Below, in pieces: positions 29,209-37,771 of a DNA stretch of 64,000 nucleotides. Below the pieces are notes generated by a model. The model did not search any database, was not told the DNA's origin, and worked only from the letters and a program-made list of their open reading frames with translations. The stretch is taken from positions 18,954 to 82,953 of the forward strand of contig CAIWTN010000059.1 of assembly GCA_903915625.1 (NCBI GenBank). Reading direction: 5' to 3'. Every line of letters begins with the position of its first letter. The stretch's first letter is position 1. Source of the DNA: an uncultured Pseudomonadota bacterium. GTDB taxonomy: Bacteria > Bdellovibrionota_B > Oligoflexia > Oligoflexales > CAIYRB01. The position numbers and the translations under genes were made by a program.

Positions 29209-30003
29209 TTTGAATGTGACTGCAAATGTTGACGCAGGATTTCCAGAATTGCTGCACCACTGCGGTGCTGCTTTCATCGCAGCCAAAAGTTGTGTTTCGT
29301 TGAACTTTCCATCAACTCTGAAGCTAAACTGATCCATCTCATGATGGCAGCCCATGAGGCCTGCGGGGCATTCAGGATTGGCAACGACTTCATGGCTTAG
29401 ATAGGTCAGGTGCGTAGCATCGTAAGTCAGAGCGTCCTCAAGCCAGTTGCCCCCGTAACACGGATGGACTGGGCCGCGATCAAGTTGCAGTATAATTTTT
29501 TGACCAGGCTGGACATCAAAGGTCTGGTCGGCTGCTTGGCGCTTTAATACGAGCGGGTCTATCGGAGGTGGGGTTATGCAAACATTATTGACGCAACGCA
29601 ACCTCTCCACACACTGGTAACCTGGTCCTTCGCCGCAGCTTTCCCCGCGTAAACTTAAGCCGACGTCTCGGTGACACCGGTTGTCCCAAATCACCAGATT
29701 CTTCACACCGATGCGCGAGATCCACCCCTCCGAATACCATCCCTCCGAACGAGTGCCGATGGCGTCGCACGAGGGCGCTGCGAATCTCGAACAGGGACCA
29801 AGTTGGAGTAGCTCTTTTGAATCGCGCCAATACCAGCCTTCTTGGTCTGTGCCGATAAAATCACACTTTGGTCGGTCTGGATTAGTTGAAGATGGCGTGG
29901 CCTTAGCGAGTGGCGTACTCACGCTGGACGCAGCTATACATAGAAAAATGAACAGAGATTGGGCTTTGCTTGTTGCACCTTGGGCTTGCATAAAATTGAG
30001 CAT
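29188..30003 (-). CDS. Cys-rich secreted protein with duplicated CxxIGTxxEGWY motif
   Basis: Signal peptide; 'CDFIGTDQEGWYWRDSKELLQLGPC' and 'CDAIGTRSEGWYSEGW...C'. Confidence 0.6.
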   Translation of the reverse strand: MLNFMQAQGATSKAQSLFIFLCIAASSVSTPLAKATPSSTNPDRPKCDFIGTDQEGWYWRDSKELLQLGPCSRFAAPSCDAIGTRSEGWYSEGWISRIGVKNLVIWDNRCHRDVGLSLRGESCGEGPGYQCVERLRCVNNVCITPPPIDPLVLKRQAADQTFDVQPGQKIILQLDRGPVHPCYGGNWLEDALTYDATHLTYLSHEVVANPECPAGLMGCHHEMDQFSFRVDGKFNETQLLAAMKAAPQWCSNSGNPASTFAVTFKLLGDRT

Positions 30004-30129
30004 GCTAGACTCTCTCTAGTTGAAGCACCGGATCTCGGTCGCATCGCTGCGCCGAGATCTTTGGTGGTTTTCAGATTTTGACGTCGAGCTGTTTCAGAAT
30101 CTCCATGGAACTAGTTTGATATCGGATCC

Positions 30130-30585
30130 CTAATATTCAGGGCATGGGCTCGGGCCGATTGGTTTGGTATTGCCAAAAGGATGTCTTTCACTATCAGTAG
30201 AGTGCGTATAGTTTCCTTGAAAGAAATTTTCGTCCTCCATGGTCCATTCAAAACTGCCGCTCTTTCCCGTATTCTCGCTCCAGGTTCCCCTCACGACGCA
30301 GTCATCGCTGGTGACGAAGTTGCCATTGGTAAAGGTGCCTTTGACGCCGTGGAAGGTGGTGTACTTCCCGCTGATCACACCGCCATTGTTATAAAGGTAC
30401 ACGCATCCCCAGGCATCGTTATGCCATCTCTTAGGCCACCACTCCCCCCTACATTCGCGCGCGGCACTAATAGGGGCGTGCAAGCCAGCGACTAGCAAAA
30501 GCAACGACCCTGCTAGTCGTATTTGAGTAGTCCCTGTCTGCAAGTGAGAAATTATGTTTCCCCTCATAAATATTCTCCTAAGCAT
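30130..30585 (-). CDS. Small secreted hypothetical protein
   Basis: Hydrophobic leader 'AGSLLLLVAGLHAPISAARE'; repeated aromatic/Gly pattern, MORN-like at best. Confidence 0.5.
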   Translation of the reverse strand: MLRRIFMRGNIISHLQTGTTQIRLAGSLLLLVAGLHAPISAARECRGEWWPKRWHNDAWGCVYLYNNGGVISGKYTTFHGVKGTFTNGNFVTSDDCVVRGTWSENTGKSGSFEWTMEDENFFQGNYTHSTDSERHPFGNTKPIGPSPCPEY

Positions 30586-30624
30586 TTCAGCTAAGTAGTG
30601 AATTCTTCGCAGCCTCTCTTAAAA

Positions 30625-30921
30625 TTAGGAGCAAGTTGCGCTTCGAGTGTTCATCATGTCGCCCCAAAGCCCGGATGAAGTTAAGCGGTTTACGCAGGTT
30701 TGGTTGCTATTAATTGCGTCCAGAAATCCGTTCTTACATCCCTGCATAAACTGATCACTTGGGGTAGGGGGGCGCTCTCCTCTAGTAATATTCTTGCAGT
30801 ATTTGACGCCGGCATCGTACCCGTAGTTATAGCCTTGGTTGTAGATGCTATCTGCGGCAAAGCCATGGCTGGAAAGAAAGAGACTTAGACCTGCTAGTAG
30901 TCCGCGTATTGTGGTTTTCAT
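30625..30921 (-). CDS. Small secreted hypothetical protein
   Basis: Signal peptide 'MKTTIRGLLAGLSLFLSSHGFAA'; 4 Cys in mature part. Confidence 0.55.
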   Translation of the reverse strand: MKTTIRGLLAGLSLFLSSHGFAADSIYNQGYNYGYDAGVKYCKNITRGERPPTPSDQFMQGCKNGFLDAINSNQTCVNRLTSSGLWGDMMNTRSATCS

Positions 30922-31206
30922 TTTAAACAACTCCCTGATTGTGTTTTCAATAAACCATTGAAAATAACCAACTTGCTGCCTGAATTCGGCTTAACACGGG
31001 CGCTTGGGGGCGGCAATTATTCTTAAGAAGTTTCTTGCTTGGTTTGCGCCGGACACTAACTATCTAAAATGAAAAAGATTATTGGCCCTGCGATAATTTC
31101 CTGCATTTTCCTCTAAAGTCTGGCGGCGACCTGCCGAAACATCTCTTGTAGCGCGTGGGTTAGAGCAGAGAAACACGCTCGGGCTTAAACTTTCGCGGGG
31201 GTATTT

Positions 31207-31422
31207 ATGAAATGCATCGAAACATGTGCAACCGTCGAACAAGCAAGGGAAAAAATGCGGCTTCTGAAGCAACAAGGGATCGATGCAAGGCTGATCGTAG
31301 ATCCTCTTGAGAGCGTCGCACCCGCACTGTCCCCGATGATTGGAGTGGGACTTTTAGTCCCCGATGCATTGGAAGTGGAGGCCTTGAATGTCCTCCACGG
31401 AGTTCACAAGATAGCTTCTTAA
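31207..31422 (+). CDS. Small hypothetical protein, possibly DUF2007-like
   Basis: 71-aa ORF, isolated between stem-loop and promoter regions; 'VEQAREKMRLLKQQGIDARLIVD'. Confidence 0.45.
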   Translation: MKCIETCATVEQAREKMRLLKQQGIDARLIVDPLESVAPALSPMIGVGLLVPDALEVEALNVLHGVHKIAS

Positions 31423-31442
31423 AACAGGGGCTTGATGATCGC

Positions 31443-31479
31443 CGGCCAGCCGCCCAGGGAGACCCGGGCCGGCTGGCCG
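31443..31479. terminator. GC-rich stem-loop
   Basis: CGGCCAGCCG (31443-31452) / CGGCTGGCCG (31470-31479). Confidence 0.5.
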
Positions 31480-31595
31480 CGAGGCATTTTGAGACATGCT
31501 TAGTGTTAAAAAGTAATATAAAACTGGTCTTTTATTAATAAATAGGTATACTGCGGCCCTCGCTAGCTTAGTTGGTTGGGGGAGGGTTCAGCAGC

Positions 31596-32783
31596 ATGGC
31601 CAAGACTCGTGTAGTAGCAGCAATGTCAGGTGGGGTTGATTCCTGCGTTGCCGCGGCATTGTTATTAGAACAAGGCTACGAAGTCATTGGTATCACCATG
31701 CAGCTTTGGAATCACGCAGGTGACGGTGAGGAGCGTTTCGATAGCTGCTGCTCACTGACTGACGTGCACGATGCACGAATGGCGGCTCACCGTTTGGGTG
31801 TGCCGCACTATGTAGTTAATTACGAACGTGAGTTTAAAAAAGGCGTCGTTGATTACTTCGCCTCGGAATATGGCGCGGGACGTACGCCCAATCCATGTGT
31901 CATGTGCAACAGTAAACTGAAATTTGATCACTTGGTGGATCGTGCGCGGGCACTGGGTGCTGAATGGGTCGCAACAGGCCACTATGCACGCGTGACTCAT
32001 CACACGGATGGTCGGCCAAGTGAGCTCTACACCGGTCGCGATCCAGGCAAAGATCAAAGCTATTTCCTCTTTGATATGCGCCCCGAAAATCTTAAGCGCG
32101 CTATGTTCCCGCTTGGCGATTTAACGAAAACACAGGTGCGTGCGATTGCAGCAGGCATGGGGCTTCACACGGCAGAAAAGCACGAGAGCCAAGAGATCTG
32201 CTTTGTCACCGGTGGCCGTTACACGGACTTTCTAGAAAAACATTATCCGGAAGTCACCCGCGGTCGCAGTGGTGAGATAGTCGATCGCGCTGGCGTGGTG
32301 CTTGGCCATCATGAAGGCATCCACTTGTTCACCGTTGGTCAGCGTAAAGGTCTGGGAGCGCTCGGTCCGGAGCCTAAGTATGTGGCGTCGATCGATGCTA
32401 CCACCAACCGTGTGGTGGTTGACGACCTTGAAAATCTGAAGGTTTCGGGCTTCGCCGTCGATCTAGTGAATTGGTTAGTGCCCGTTGCAGATATCACTGC
32501 CGACCGTACCCTGAGTGTGATGGTGCGCTACCGTGCCAAGCAGGTGGCATGTCGTGTGGTGCCCGATACAAATAAACCAGGTCGCTACCAGGTGCTCTTA
32601 GCGGAAAAAGCCCGCTGGGTCACACCAGGACAGGCGGCAGTATTCTATGACAACGAGAGGGTAGTAGGTGGTGGATTCATCGCAAATAACACAGCAGAAG
32701 CGGCCGGCGTGGTCGCGGCCGACGCGGCAGGGCGACTATCAGCGCCTCTGGGCACAGCATCAGCCGATCTTCACGCGACTTGA
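31596..32783 (+). CDS. mnmA: tRNA-specific 2-thiouridylase MnmA
   Basis: 'VVAAMSGGVDSCVAAALL', 'TPNPCVMCNSKLKFDHL', 'ATGHYAR', 'GKDQSYFLF', 'ESQEICFV'. Confidence 0.95.
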   Translation: MAKTRVVAAMSGGVDSCVAAALLLEQGYEVIGITMQLWNHAGDGEERFDSCCSLTDVHDARMAAHRLGVPHYVVNYEREFKKGVVDYFASEYGAGRTPNPCVMCNSKLKFDHLVDRARALGAEWVATGHYARVTHHTDGRPSELYTGRDPGKDQSYFLFDMRPENLKRAMFPLGDLTKTQVRAIAAGMGLHTAEKHESQEICFVTGGRYTDFLEKHYPEVTRGRSGEIVDRAGVVLGHHEGIHLFTVGQRKGLGALGPEPKYVASIDATTNRVVVDDLENLKVSGFAVDLVNWLVPVADITADRTLSVMVRYRAKQVACRVVPDTNKPGRYQVLLAEKARWVTPGQAAVFYDNERVVGGGFIANNTAEAAGVVAADAAGRLSAPLGTASADLHAT

Positions 32784-33534
32784 CGTGCTACAGGAACGGG
32801 TCGGCCACCATTTTGCCGACCTGACCCTGTTGTACGAAGCGTTGACGCATCGTTCGGCACTGATGGAACTTGGCGCGCAGACTGCCGCTGGCACCGTTCA
32901 TCAAGGTGCTAGCTCGGGAGTTAGCAAAGCTCTCGATCTACCGTGGAATGAACGCCTCGAATTTCTTGGCGATGCAGTCCTAGGCTTGGCTATCAGTCAA
33001 CGCCTCATGGAATACGGCGATAGTCTAGCTGAGGGTGATTTGTCCAGGTTGCGTGCAACCCTGGTCAATGAAGAAAGTTTAGCAGAGCAGTCCCGCCGTT
33101 TAAATTTGGGCAAGTTCCTGATTATGGGTAAGGGCGCAGCACAAACAGGGGGACGCGATCGCGACTCTCTACTTGCGGATGCACTTGAGGCTTTGATTGG
33201 TGCTGTGTTCGTTGATGGCGGATTCGCAGCTGCAGATGCAGTGGTGGGTCGTATTTTTCATGAGCATTTGCAGGGTGACCTGAAGCATTACGTGCGGTCT
33301 GATTATAAGACTCAGCTGCAGGAGTTGACCCAAGCTCATAATAAACAAACGCCTTTATATGAAGTATCTGGCGAGTCGGGTCCCGACCACGCCAAAGTTT
33401 TTGAAGTGCGCTGCGTTGTGTCCGGGCGTGAGCTCGGTCGCGGTAGTGGTGCAAGTAAGAAGCGCGCCTCGCAAGAAGCCGCACGGTTAGCCATCACGAT
33501 TTTCGCGCAAGCAACTAAGGAGGGGCAAGTATGA
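32668..33534 (+). CDS. rnc: Ribonuclease III
   Basis: 'LTHRSALMELG', 'NERLEFLGDAVLGLAIS', 'LLADALEALIGAVFVDGG', C-terminal dsRBD; start uncertain (GTG 32668/32671 or 32785). Confidence 0.93.
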   Translation: MVDSSQITQQKRPAWSRPTRQGDYQRLWAQHQPIFTRLDVLQERVGHHFADLTLLYEALTHRSALMELGAQTAAGTVHQGASSGVSKALDLPWNERLEFLGDAVLGLAISQRLMEYGDSLAEGDLSRLRATLVNEESLAEQSRRLNLGKFLIMGKGAAQTGGRDRDSLLADALEALIGAVFVDGGFAAADAVVGRIFHEHLQGDLKHYVRSDYKTQLQELTQAHNKQTPLYEVSGESGPDHAKVFEVRCVVSGRELGRGSGASKKRASQEAARLAITIFAQATKEGQV

Positions 33535-34934
33535 TCAGCGGCATCGTCGCCATTGTTGGTCGGCCCAACGTCGGTAAGTCTACATTATTTAACCGCCTCA
33601 CTGTCACCGACAACGCCATAGTTGACGACCGTCCAGGAGTGACGCGTGACCGCCTGTACGGTCACGCTTGGTTGGATCAAGAAAAAACTCAAGGCTTCAT
33701 GATCATCGATACCGGTGGTTTTGAGACTGACGACTTCAAGTTCCAGCCATTCGCTGAAAACCTAGTGTGGCGTCAGACAGAAGCTGCCATCCAGGAGTCA
33801 GATATGGTCCTCTTGCTGCTCGACGGCAAGAGTGGCATGACGCCGCATGATAGGCAGCTTAAGCGTTATCTAGAAGAGACCTGTAAGCCGCACATAGTTG
33901 CGGTGAATAAGGTCGATGGTACTGAGCAAAGTCAGGTGATGTGGGAGTTCTTCGAGCTCGGCGTCGATGATTTAATTAAGGTCAGTGCCGCGCATAATCG
34001 CGGTGTCATCGATCTTAAGGAGCGCTTAGCCGAAGATTTAGCGCAATTGCCAAGTGTGCAATCGGTTAAAATACCGACGGATGCTATTCGGATAGCTATC
34101 GTTGGTCGCCCTAATGCAGGTAAATCGTCGATTCTAAATCGAATGATTGGCGAAGAGCGCGCCTTGGTTAGTGAGATTGCGGGTACAACTCGGGATTCGC
34201 TGGATACTCCGCTAGTCTATAACGGTAAGCCTTATGTGCTAGTCGATACTGCTGGTATTCGCCGTAAGTCAAAAATTAGCGAGCGTCTGGAAAGTTTAAG
34301 CGTGATGCGGAGTCTGCGTGCGATCGATCGCGCTGATGTCGTTCTGCTGATTTTAGATGCGGAGCAGGGACTTACCGAGCAGGATGCGCGTTTAGCCGAT
34401 TTAGCTGCAGAACGCGGCAAGCCGGTTGGTATCGTGGTAAACAAATGGGATATATTTCCGAACAAAGAAACGAATACCCCAAAAGAATATACGGAAGCGA
34501 TTCATCGCGAACTGAAGACGCTATCTTATGCGCCAGTATCGTTCGTTTCTGCTTTAACCAACCAGAGAGTTCATCAATTGATGAGCTTGGCTGAGCGCTT
34601 AGCGACTGCCTCACGTAAGCGCGTAGACACTCATCAAGTGAACCAAACCCTCCGGGCCATTGCGCAGGAGCACACTCCGGCCCTGATTCGCTCTAAGTCG
34701 AAGCGGGTGAAGTTTTACTTTGCCACCCAGGTGGCGGTCACGCCGCCGACGATTGTCGTCTTCTGTAACGTCGCTAACGAGATTCAGGAAGCGTACATCC
34801 GCTATATGACTAATCGTTTCCGCCGTGATTTAGGTTTTTCGGAAGTGCCAATTCGGCTTATCTTCCGTCCGAAGAGCGATGTTCGGGAGCGTGACGCGGC
34901 GGCAGCAGAGGCTGCAGGTGAGTCTACTGACTAA
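33531..34934 (+). CDS. der: Ribosome biogenesis GTPase Der (EngA)
   Basis: Two GTPase domains: 'GRPNVGKSTLFNRL' and 'GRPNAGKSSILNRM'; ATGA overlap with rnc. Confidence 0.96.
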   Translation: MISGIVAIVGRPNVGKSTLFNRLTVTDNAIVDDRPGVTRDRLYGHAWLDQEKTQGFMIIDTGGFETDDFKFQPFAENLVWRQTEAAIQESDMVLLLLDGKSGMTPHDRQLKRYLEETCKPHIVAVNKVDGTEQSQVMWEFFELGVDDLIKVSAAHNRGVIDLKERLAEDLAQLPSVQSVKIPTDAIRIAIVGRPNAGKSSILNRMIGEERALVSEIAGTTRDSLDTPLVYNGKPYVLVDTAGIRRKSKISERLESLSVMRSLRAIDRADVVLLILDAEQGLTEQDARLADLAAERGKPVGIVVNKWDIFPNKETNTPKEYTEAIHRELKTLSYAPVSFVSALTNQRVHQLMSLAERLATASRKRVDTHQVNQTLRAIAQEHTPALIRSKSKRVKFYFATQVAVTPPTIVVFCNVANEIQEAYIRYMTNRFRRDLGFSEVPIRLIFRPKSDVRERDAAAAEAAGESTD

Positions 34935-35060
34935 GGATTCAGTCTGGTAACGCCGATCTTAAAGAGTGATAAGATGACTGGGTGCGCTCTTGCGTACCCT
35001 GCCGTCTTACCGTAACTTACAGGCACCTAAAGACTCTGAGAAAAAAGAAGGAGTGTTATC

Positions 35061-35435
35061 ATGGCTGATAAACCAAGCTCTGAAAAGCTGAACCGCCGTC
35101 AAGCTCTGCAAACTCTAGCGATCGCGCTACCTGTTACTATGGTCGCAGCGAACGCCGTGAAGGCTTTTGCTGGTGCTCCAGCAGCTGCTCCGGAGCTAAA
35201 GCTTGTTCCAGACACTGACGCTACCGCGAAAGCGCTGAAATACGTGGCCGATGGTACGAAGGCTGCTCGCGTCGACAAAATGGGCGTCGCTGCTAAAGAT
35301 CAAAACTGCAAGAATTGTCAGTTCTACACCAAAGCTGGCGAAGTTAAAGGTCAAGAAGTAGGCAAGTGTCTAATGTTGCCTGCAGGTATGGTTGCGAGTA
35401 CCGGCTGGTGTATGTCCTGGACGAAGAAGGCATAA
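35061..35435 (+). CDS. High-potential iron-sulfur protein (HiPIP) with Tat-like leader
   Basis: 'NRRQALQTLAIALPVTMVAANA'; Cys pattern 'CKNCQFY...GKCLMLPAGMVASTGWCMSW'. Confidence 0.9.
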   Translation: MADKPSSEKLNRRQALQTLAIALPVTMVAANAVKAFAGAPAAAPELKLVPDTDATAKALKYVADGTKAARVDKMGVAAKDQNCKNCQFYTKAGEVKGQEVGKCLMLPAGMVASTGWCMSWTKKA

Positions 35436-35451
35436 CAGTAGGTGAGGTCTT

Positions 35452-35817
35452 TTGACGCATCAAGCACCCACTTTATATGACCAAATCGGCGCGGATTTCA
35501 TTCGTCAGTGTCTGACTGTTTTCTACGAGCGTGCCTTTGTCGATGGCATCATCGGTCATTTCTTTTTTGAAAAGGACCGTTTGCACATCACGGAGCAGCA
35601 GATAGATTTTGCTACGGCTATGCTCGGTGGTCCGCGCCGCTACCGAGGCAAGCCGCTTGCCGGTGCGCACGCGAATCTTAATATCCGTCGCCCCCATTTT
35701 ATGCGTCGGCAGGTGTTAATGGCCGAAGTCTTGGATGAGCTGGGATTAGCCTCTGACCTGCGCGATGCTTGGTTGGCTCTGGAAGAAAATCTACGCGCGG
35801 TAGTGAGCCGGGGTTAA
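35452..35817 (+). CDS. Truncated haemoglobin
   Basis: 'TLYDQIGADFIRQCLTVFYERAFVD..IGHFF', 'LGGPRRYRGKPLAGAHANLNI...HF'. Confidence 0.85.
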   Translation: MTHQAPTLYDQIGADFIRQCLTVFYERAFVDGIIGHFFFEKDRLHITEQQIDFATAMLGGPRRYRGKPLAGAHANLNIRRPHFMRRQVLMAEVLDELGLASDLRDAWLALEENLRAVVSRG

Positions 35818-35955
35818 GTTTACTGCCGCAGCGCCGCATTCCCATTGTTGATGGGGTCTATTTTGACTACATAGTAACTAAGGTCGGTTGATTTTGTTGA
35901 CCAGCCCTTCGGTGATTCATGTCGACATGGACTTTTTGCACATGGGGGCATTTAT

Positions 35956-36291
35956 ATGAATCAGGCAAAACATTATGTTTTTAGCTTTGCATTCCTGGGG
36001 CTCGTGTCCTGCGTCTCAACTGAATCTGCCCAATTACCGCGGGAACCGTTGACGCCGGTACCTGGGCGGCCGCTGATATATCCGACCGGGTCAATGGACA
36101 TCAGAGCTCCGTCCGGCGTGGAGCAAAAACAAGAACCTTGTCGCCCAGGATCCGAGATTGGTCAAGGGCGGGTACTGCTGCCACAGATCGAACTAGGTAT
36201 CAGTTACCCAGTAGGTGGCGCTGATGATAAACGCACCCAAGTGATTCCTTATGTGAGAAGCGGCTGCGTTTCAAGTGTCCCAGCCATGTAG
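35956..36291 (+). CDS. Small lipoprotein
   Basis: 'MNQAKHYVFSFAFLGLVSCVST' lipobox. Confidence 0.5.
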   Translation: MNQAKHYVFSFAFLGLVSCVSTESAQLPREPLTPVPGRPLIYPTGSMDIRAPSGVEQKQEPCRPGSEIGQGRVLLPQIELGISYPVGGADDKRTQVIPYVRSGCVSSVPAM

Positions 36292-36319
36292 AGCGCAGCC
36301 CGTGCCGAGGGTTCCTCTA

Positions 36320-36505
36320 GCTCAGCATCTGGCCCCGAAAAGCGGGGGTTAGTCCCAAACTTCGCTTTAGCGTGAGTGGGTGCTAAAATTAGTGAGAAGT
36401 CGGCCTATTCTGGGGAAGCTGGTGAGAATCCGGCACTGTGCCGCAACGGTGTGTGACGTTTCCCTCGTGGTCACGTTCACGAGTCCGATCGCCAGGTAGG
36501 TTTTT
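36320..36505 (+). promoter_or_regulatory. Cobalamin (B12) riboswitch, approximate limits
   Basis: 'GGGAAGCTGGTGAGAATCCGGCACTGTGCCGCAACGGTGTG...GAGTCCGATCGCCAGGTAGG' matches the conserved cobalamin aptamer core and 3' B12 region; upstream of a TonB-receptor operon. Confidence 0.82.
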
Positions 36506-36532
36506 AATCTCTCGAGCAAGGGGAACTATTCC

Positions 36533-37771
36533 ATGGTGAGATCTGTACTGAATACTAGTGCTGGGCGCCGATGTGCTGGCCTACTGCCTTTAGTAGTTAC
36601 CGCAGCGGTCACTCAAGGGCTGGGTGCATGCGGGAAAAAGGCAAGTGATGAGGCTACTAGCACGGCGACGCCGTATTCGGGAATCGCGATCGCTGCGGTT
36701 GCTCCAGATTACTCTTCATCTAAGCTGTATTTTCAAAGTTTGAAAGACGGGTTGCCGACAGGCGACATAAAAACCTTGCTCACCGGTGAGTCCGGTGACC
36801 CACTGCCGATCACGCTCGATAATAAGCTCTACTTCTTTAATCGCGTGGCAACGAGCTCAAACTTTCGGACACTTGATCCCAAACAAGCTGATGGTGCGCC
36901 TACGACTCAGATCAAGACTGAGAAAGCTGGTGTCGGTGATCCCCAGGATGGATTAATGTTGTCTGGAAACAGGCTTTTATTAGCTCATTTGGCCGGTAAG
37001 CTAGTTGTGGTTAATCCAGCGGATGGGTCAGTCAAGCAAGAGATTACTGCTGACTGGGATCTGGGTAGCGACGCAGCGGACTTGCTCAGGCCTGTTGCAT
37101 TTTACGTTCAAGCAAACTCAGTCTCCCGTGAGATTTATGTTTTGCATCAGGGTCAAAAAGCAGATTTTTCTGGCTATAACAACTCTCAGCAATTATTCAT
37201 CCTCAAAGACGATGGTAGCCAATTAACGGTTGTCGACGTCGATTCGACAAAGGCAAAGATCCAGGGCATTAAGCTTAACGTTTTCAATCCTCAGATCATC
37301 GTTGGCACTACCGATCCCGCCAAGCCAATCGTGGCCGGCTTTTGCACTGTCTTTGACACGGTAAGTCCATGCACCTCAGGTTTTGAGCGTGTTGACTTAG
37401 CTAACCGCTCTAGTGCCCTGATTTTTGACCGCTCTACTGCGACTGAAAAAGGCAACGGTAATGTGGTTGGCACAAAGAGCGGCAAATTCTATGCTGCAGT
37501 CGCGACATCAGACGGTGCCGGTGGATACAAAAGTCAGATTCAAGTTTTTGATCCAACGGCAGCAACAGCCAAGACTTTTTACGAGCTCACTGATACTAGC
37601 TATGCTGCTTATGCTATCGGCTACGATCTTAGTGCCAATCGCTTATATGTAGGCGAAAAGAAGTCGGACCAAACGGGACAGTTTGCTATCTTTGACTTAA
37701 GCACTGAGGGCAGCACTCCAACAAATCTAGCATTACCTTTGCCTCCTTATAAGGTCGCGTTCGTACCTTGA
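36533..37771 (+). CDS. Lipoprotein with predicted beta-propeller repeats, candidate corrinoid-binding surface protein (BtuG-analogous)
   Basis: Lipobox 'GLGAC'; repeated short-strand motifs (LYFFNRV, LLLAHLAGKLVVVNPADG, EIYVLHQG, LFILKDDGS, FYAAVATSDG, LYVGEKKSD); downstream of the riboswitch and coupled to the TonB receptor. Confidence 0.6.
   Translation: MVRSVLNTSAGRRCAGLLPLVVTAAVTQGLGACGKKASDEATSTATPYSGIAIAAVAPDYSSSKLYFQSLKDGLPTGDIKTLLTGESGDPLPITLDNKLYFFNRVATSSNFRTLDPKQADGAPTTQIKTEKAGVGDPQDGLMLSGNRLLLAHLAGKLVVVNPADGSVKQEITADWDLGSDAADLLRPVAFYVQANSVSREIYVLHQGQKADFSGYNNSQQLFILKDDGSQLTVVDVDSTKAKIQGIKLNVFNPQIIVGTTDPAKPIVAGFCTVFDTVSPCTSGFERVDLANRSSALIFDRSTATEKGNGNVVGTKSGKFYAAVATSDGAGGYKSQIQVFDPTAATAKTFYELTDTSYAAYAIGYDLSANRLYVGEKKSDQTGQFAIFDLSTEGSTPTNLALPLPPYKVAFVP

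Noticed and set aside
30031-30059. GATCTCGG/CCGAGATC inverted repeat considered as terminator
   Set aside because: Only 8-bp stem with a 13-nt loop and no T-tract in the sense of the minus-strand gene; too weak to call as a feature.
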